Source: DATAOG01 sp963798075 (GTDB lineage: Bacteria; Pseudomonadota; Alphaproteobacteria; Geminicoccales; Geminicoccaceae). From it: 64,000 nucleotides of DNA. The DNA is taken from contig CAWCRU010000008.1 in NCBI GenBank assembly GCA_963798075.1, positions 124,001 through 188,000 of the forward strand. The letters run 5' to 3'. A model generated the notes under the pieces. The model was not told the origin of the DNA. It saw only the letters and a program-made list of their open reading frames with translations, and did no database searches. Made by a program: the position numbers and the translations under genes. This document shows, piece after piece, positions 62,347 through 64,000 of the stretch (within the stretch, counting starts at the first letter, position 1; every line of letters begins with the position of its first letter).

Positions 62347-62661
62347 TTAGTTGTCGCGGCTTGGGTTCCGCAACCGGGCGTCCAGCACCAGGGCCGCCGT
62401 TTCGCGTCGGCATTTTTCGAAGCCGTCGTTCCACCCCTGGGTATACTGGCCATCGGTGCCATAGCGGGTCGTGTCCTTCCGTGCCTCGGCGAACAGGCCG
62501 CCGGCAGCCGCGTTGCCGCTGGCGCAGCCGTCATCGTAGCCTTCGGCGTAGGCGGGCGGCAGCCCTCGCTCGATCATCGCCTCCTTGACCGAGCCGCAGG
62601 CGGCGAAGGCCAAGATCGCGATCAGAGCGGCAAGCGCGCTCAGCAACCTGCTGGCGAACAT
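62347..62661 (-). CDS. Small lipoprotein, hypothetical
   Basis: A 104-residue precursor with a signal peptide and lipobox (LIAILAFAACGS). The mature part is polar with two further cysteines (DDGCASGN and FEKCRRE) that could form a disulfide, and a repeated YxxGxxDG-like pattern (YAEGYDDGCASG, YTQGWNDGFEKC). No named family recognised. ATG 62661 starts directly at the signal peptide; the upstream open frame looks random. It converges on SBP56. Confidence 0.7.
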   Translation of the reverse strand: MFASRLLSALAALIAILAFAACGSVKEAMIERGLPPAYAEGYDDGCASGNAAAGGLFAEARKDTTRYGTDGQYTQGWNDGFEKCRRETAALVLDARLRNPSRDN

Positions 62662-62910
62662 TGGCGCGCGCGTGCGCCCCACTACGTTGCAATCGGCCCG
62701 CCGCGCCTTCGGCCATGGCGGCGCACCCGCGAGGTCGGCTTGCCGCGGGCAGTCTTTTTCCAGCATCCTCCTCCCTTCCCGCAGGCACCGGCCGGAGCGT
62801 CTTGTGCCGGACCGGCGGACTGGCCGTGAGCTTTCGACGTCGAACTCCGGGTCGCACTGTTCAGGGAAGACGACCGCCCACGCCATGCCGCAATATAGCC
62901 CGCAGAACAT

Positions 62911-63585
62911 ATGCGTTCGAGATCACCCCGCGGCAGGGCCCGGCGGCGGGTCGTGACGAGCACGTGGTGGCCCTGGCTGGCGCTCGCCGGGCTCGGCGCG
63001 TTCCACGGCATCAATCCCGCCATGGGCTGGCTGTTCGCGGTCGCCCTCGGGCTGCACCGCCACAGCCGCGGGGTGTTGCTTGAGGCGCTGGTCCCGATCG
63101 CGCTCGGCCATGCGCTCTCGATCGCGGTGGTGGCGCTCGCCGTGGTCGTGCTCGGCTTCGTGGTCGATCCCGGCGCCCTGCGCAAGCTCGCCGGCTGCCT
63201 GCTGATCGGCTGGGCGCTCTGGCACCAGCTGTACGGCTCGCGGCACCGGGTCCGCTTCGGCATGCAGACCGGCATGCTTGGCCTTGCCGCCTGGTCGTTC
63301 CTGATGGCGAGCGCCCATGGCGCCGGCCTCATGCTCGTGCCGGTGCTGATCCCGCTCTGCCTTGCCGCCTCGCCCGCGCGCGAGCTGACCGCGAGCGGCT
63401 CGCTCGAGGTGGCATTCGCCGCGGTCGCGGTGCACACGCTGGCGCTGCTGCTCGTGACCGGCACGATCGCCGTCCTGGTCTACGAGTGGCTCGGGGTCGA
63501 AATCCTTCGTCGGGGCTGGATCAATCTCGACCTGCTCTGGACCGCGGCCCTGGTCGCGACCGGCCTGATCCTGTTCGTCGTCTGA
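62911..63585 (+). CDS. Multi-pass membrane protein of unknown function
   Basis: A 224-residue protein with about six membrane helices: WWPWLALAGLGAFHG, GWLFAVALGL, LSIAVVALAVVVLGFVV, a central pair, LALLLVTGTIAVLVY and WTAALVATGLILFVV. FHGINPAMGW in helix 1 and ASAHGAGLMLVP in the middle carry His in hydrophobic surroundings, with GHALS between; this reminds me of metal or small-anion exporters, but I cannot assign a family. ATG 62911 is used; a GTG at 62953 is possible. About 95 bases separate it from the next gene. Confidence 0.6.
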   Translation: MRSRSPRGRARRRVVTSTWWPWLALAGLGAFHGINPAMGWLFAVALGLHRHSRGVLLEALVPIALGHALSIAVVALAVVVLGFVVDPGALRKLAGCLLIGWALWHQLYGSRHRVRFGMQTGMLGLAAWSFLMASAHGAGLMLVPVLIPLCLAASPARELTASGSLEVAFAAVAVHTLALLLVTGTIAVLVYEWLGVEILRRGWINLDLLWTAALVATGLILFVV

Positions 63586-63681
63586 CGCGGCCGCGACCAA
63601 GAGAGTTGACGGCGGCGGGCCGGCAGGTGAGGCTTCGATGCCGGCCGTGAGACGCGCGGGGGCCGGCTGGGGAGAGCGGCG

Positions 63682-64000
63682 ATGGACTGGCTGGCGGCCC
63701 ACAAGATCCCGATCGGCAAGGGCGTCGAGGATCTGGTCAATCTTCTGATCGATCACGCCGGCTGGCTGTTCGACGCGATCTCGACCGGGCTCGGCTTTTT
63801 GATCGACGGCCTGATCGGGATCATGCAGGCGGTGCCGCCGCTCGCCCTCGTCGCGCTGTTCGCAGCGCTTGCCTACTGGCTGCACCGCTCGGTCGGCCTG
63901 GTCGTCATGGTCGTGGTCTCCCTGCTCCTGATCATGAACCTCGGCTATTGGAACGAGACCATCGAGACGCTGGCCCTCGTGGTGTTCGCGACCGGCTTTT
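63682..64000 (+). CDS. ProW-type glycine betaine/proline ABC permease (partial)
   Basis: The first 106 codons of a gene cut by the window edge. The N-terminus MDWLAAHKIPIGKGVEDLV, a membrane segment PPLALVALFAALAYWL, LVVMVVVSLLLIMNLGYW and NETIETLALVV match the start of ProW/OpuAB-type permeases that import osmoprotectants. GGGGAG lies 6 bases before the ATG. Partner ATPase and binding-protein genes are not upstream, so they would be expected to the right of the window. Confidence 0.8.
   Translation, partial: MDWLAAHKIPIGKGVEDLVNLLIDHAGWLFDAISTGLGFLIDGLIGIMQAVPPLALVALFAALAYWLHRSVGLVVMVVVSLLLIMNLGYWNETIETLALVVFATGF

Overview
The window is a high-GC (roughly 70%) chromosomal segment from an alphaproteobacterium, probably Rhodospirillales-like. 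That placement is inferred from gene order and protein families: an rlpA-dac-tmk-holB-metG-tatD-MBL block, an rne/amiC/mrcA/prfB block, glnE-bcp next to an AsmA-like gene, RNase E with an insertion in its S1 region, and a CtrA-type box. Most genes are core housekeeping genes. There is no CRISPR array, prophage, plasmid origin, rRNA or intact insertion sequence.

Layout. 1-7.9 kb: a cNMP-binding/FHA protein, ilvD, a low-GC methyltransferase, the polyamine pair speD-speE, a secreted possible beta-barrel protein, a frameshifted small gene and a small HTH protein. 7.9-17.7 kb: a soluble hybrid histidine kinase, then a dense forward block for the cell wall (lytic transglycosylase, RlpA, PBP5-type carboxypeptidase), replication (tmk, holB) and translation (metG), ending with tatD and a metallo-beta-lactamase-fold hydrolase. 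17.8-26.8 kb (reverse): a surface-glycan patch (GT2, two paralogous GT4 enzymes, the start of a third, an O-antigen-ligase-like protein), then a GNAT protein, a methyltransferase, a sulfurtransferase and cysK. 26.9-37.2 kb: prfB with a programmed frameshift, mrcA and amiC on the reverse strand; rne, an M48 protease with C-terminal repeats and a DsbA-like protein on the forward strand. 37.1-47 kb: an O-methyltransferase, a frameshifted bcp, glnE, a 1052-residue AsmA-like protein, a small hypothetical, tyrS and an alpha/beta hydrolase. 47.2-51.1 kb: cysE, a cysteine desulfurase, an IscA-type carrier, a ferredoxin and mnmA, which read as a sulfur-supply and tRNA-thiolation unit without IscU. 51.1-52.6 kb: tRNA-Met followed by a patchy region with a transporter remnant and small hypothetical genes. 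52.6-64 kb: an HD-domain protein, a class III cyclase, a PQQ-type sugar dehydrogenase, ogt, hydantoinase/oxoprolinase A and B, a divergent SBP56/methanethiol oxidase, a lipoprotein, a membrane protein, and the start of a ProW-type permease cut by the window edge.

No wholly new multi-gene system stands out. The observations most worth following are small. Two unrelated promoters carry the same TAGGA-N6-TCCTA inverted repeat inside the promoter core, one of them in front of a small HTH gene. A sulfur/Fe-S/MnmA cluster lacks IscU. The rne leader is long and begins with a hairpin. There are several signs of erosion: the start of a third glycosyltransferase, a possible aminotransferase start, a likely TRAP-transporter tail, and single-base frameshifts in bcp and in a small gene.
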